NCBI GenBank assembly: GCA_936450465.1
Contig: OW388302.1
Location: 57,848,459-57,912,458 of the forward strand
DNA length: 64,000 nucleotides
DNA from: Gibbula magus
Taxonomy: Eukaryota > Mollusca > Gastropoda > Trochida > Trochidae
Reading direction: 5' to 3'
The translations under genes were made by a program, and so were the position numbers. Of this stretch, positions 62,001 to 64,000 are shown in pieces. The first letter of the stretch is position 1. Each line of letters opens with the position of its first letter. The notes beneath the pieces were generated by a model, which saw only the letters and a program-made list of their open reading frames with translations, searched no databases and was not told the origin of the DNA.

Positions 62001-64000
62001 ACAGTTAATCGATTCATTCTGTTTATAGTGTCTGACCTGCAGGGCAATCTGACCGAGGTTCACACAGTGCATCGATTCATTCTGTCTATAGTGTCTCACC
62101 TACAGGGCAGTCTGACCGAGGTTCACTCATTGAATCGATTCATTCTGTTAATAATGTCCCACCTGCAGGGTAATCTGACCGAGGTTCACACAGTGAATCG
62201 ATTCATTCTGTTTATAGTGTCTCACTTGCAGTGCAATCTGACCGAGGTTCACACAGTTAATCGATTCATTCTGTTTATAGTGTCTCATTTGCAGGATAAT
62301 CTGACCGAGCATCACAAAGTGAATCGATTCATTCTGTCTATAGTGTCTCACTTGCATGGCAATCTGACCGAGGATCACACAGTGAATCGTTTCATTCTGT
62401 TTATAGTGTCTAACTTGCAGGGCAATCTGACCGAGATTCACACAGTGAATCGATGTATTCTGTTTATAGTGTCTCACATGCATGGCAATCTGACCGAGGT
62501 TCACACCGTGAATCGATTCATTCTGTTTATAGTGTCTCACTTGCAGGGCAGTCTGACCGAGGTTCACACAGTAAATCAATTCATTCTGTTTAAAGTGTCT
62601 CACCTGCATGGCAATATGACCGAGGATCACACAGTGAATCTATTCATTCTGTTTATAGTGTCTCACTTGCAGTGCAATCTGACCGAGGTTCACACAGTGA
62701 ATCGATTCATTCTGTTTATAGTGTCTGACCTGCAGGGCAATCTGACCGAGGTTCACACAGTGATTCGATTCATTCTGTCTATAGTGTCTCACCTACAGGG
62801 CAGTCTGACCGAGGTTCACTCATTGAATCGATTCATTCTGTTAATAATGTCCCACCTGCAGGGTAATCTGACCGAGGTTCACACAGTGAATCGATTCATT
62901 CTGTTAATAGTGTCTCACTTGCATGGCAATCTGACCGAGGTTCACACAGTGAATCAATTCATTCTGTTAAAGTGTCTCACCTGTAGGGCAATCTGACCGA
63001 GGTTCACACAGTGAATCGATTCATTCTGTTTATAGTATCTCACTTGCAGGGTAATCTGAACGAGGTTCACTCAGTGAATCGATTCTTTCTGTTTATAGTG
63101 TCCCACTTGCAGGGCAGTCTGACCGAGGTTCACACAGTAAATGGATTCATTCTGTTTATAGTTTGTGACCTGCAGGGCAATCTGACCGAGGATCACACAG
63201 TGAATCTATTCATTCTGTTTATATTGTCTCACTTGCAGTGCAATCTGACCGAGGATCACACAGTGAATCGATTCATTCTGTTTATAGTGTCTCATTTGCA
63301 GGATAATCTGACCGAGCATCACAAAGTGAATCTATTCATTCTGTTCATAGTGTCTCACTTGCAGTGCAATCTGACCGAGGTTCACACAGTTAATCGATTC
63401 ATTCTGTTTATAGTGTCTGACCTGCAGGGCAATCTGACCGAGGTTCACACAGTGAATCGATTCATTCTGTCTATAGTGTCTCACCTACAGGGCAGTCTGA
63501 CCGAGGTTCACTCATTGAATCGATTCAGTCTGTTAATAATGTCCCACCTGCAGGGCAATCTGACCGAGGTTCACACAGTGAATCGATTCATTCTGTTTAT
63601 AGTGTCTCACCTGCTGGGCAGTCTGATCGAGGTTCACTCAGTGAATCGATTCATTCTGTTTATTGTGTCCCAACTGCAGGGCAATCTGACCGAGGTTCAC
63701 ACAGTGCATCGATTCATTCTGTTTATAGTGTCTCACATGCATGGCAATCTGACCGTGGTTCACACAGTGAATCGATTCATTCTGTCTATAGTTTCTCACC
63801 TGCAGGGCAGTCTGACCGATGTTCACACAGTAAATGGATTCATTCTGTTTATAGTGTCTCACTTGCAGGGCAATCTGACCGAGGATCACACAGTGAATCT
63901 ATTCATTCTGCTTATAGTGTCTCACTTGCAGGGCAATCTGACCGAGGTTCACACAGTGAATCGATGTATTCTGTTTATAGTGTCTCACATGCATGGCAAT

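Larger units (their letters stand above)
42028..64000. repeat. 63-bp satellite array (about 349 copies, open at right edge)
   Basis: The unit is 63 bp: GTGTCTCACTTGCAGGGCAA, TCTGACCGAGGTTCACACAG, then TGAATCGATTCATTCTGTTT and ATA. It contains the perfect 12-bp palindrome TGAATCGATTCA. As 63 is a multiple of 3, three of six frames are open in the consensus: forward VSHLQGNLTEVHTVNRFILF, forward VSLAGQSDRGSHSESIHSVY, reverse YKQNESIHCVNLGQIALQVR. The longest frame runs 1819 codons (48559-54018). Variants are mostly amino-acid changing in each frame (GGCAAT/GGCAGT, GAGGTT/GAGGAT, CTGTTT/CTGTCT, ACAGTG/ACATTG), which argues against selection on protein. Units with CACACGTGAATCG are one base short (62 bp) and reset the frame. 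No start context, splice sites or terminal nonrepeat domain was found. Confidence 0.96.

Overview
This is eukaryotic, AT-rich genomic DNA dominated by tandem repeats. The gene style (one signal-peptide exon, long introns, a large intron-poor ankyrin exon) and several dispersed repeats containing CATCCATCCGT-type and TTAAAGGGACAC-type sequence suggest a marine mollusc, perhaps a gastropod. That assignment is inference from memory of such genomes, not a search result. I see no bacterial operons, rRNA, tRNA, CRISPR array or long transposase or reverse-transcriptase ORF.

Layout. 1-824: end of a 44-bp array that runs off the left edge. 2431-3660: an 88-bp array. 3708-3811: a candidate terminal coding exon with a decayed repeat behind it. 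3.8-13.9 kb: mostly gene-poor DNA with two TIR elements (8318-8736 and 12762-12993), dispersed repeats and small minisatellites, one of them hairpin-rich (9861-10233). 13898-14141: first coding exon of a + strand gene (signal peptide plus a PAN/Apple-like cysteine pattern), ending at a clear GTAAGG donor. 14142-30033: a 15.9-kb intron, almost filled by about 168 copies of an 84-bp repeat (14928-29051). 30034-31259: a single exon encoding about 12 ankyrin repeats, interrupted by one in-frame TGA. 33516-41881: about 152 copies of a 55-bp repeat. 42028 to the right edge: about 349 copies of a 63-bp repeat. The five main arrays occupy about 46.5 of 64 kb (about 73%).

Only one gene is well supported: the signal peptide/PAN-like exon and the ankyrin exon have compatible splice phase (one base left over at the donor, two at the acceptor, together GAA). 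They would join into a roughly 490-codon reading frame, cut to about 328 residues by the TGA. A second gene, entering from the left, may end at 3811.

The very long ORFs in the 84-bp and 63-bp arrays (up to 1819 codons) are best explained by repeat periods divisible by three. Their variation is mostly amino-acid changing and three of six frames are open in the 63-bp unit, so I do not call them genes. The most interesting features are the secreted-looking PAN-ankyrin architecture, the stop codon in it, the exact higher-order repeats (671, 1704, 1827, 2330 and 1322 bp), and the fact that every array carries a short dyad symmetry in some or all of its units.
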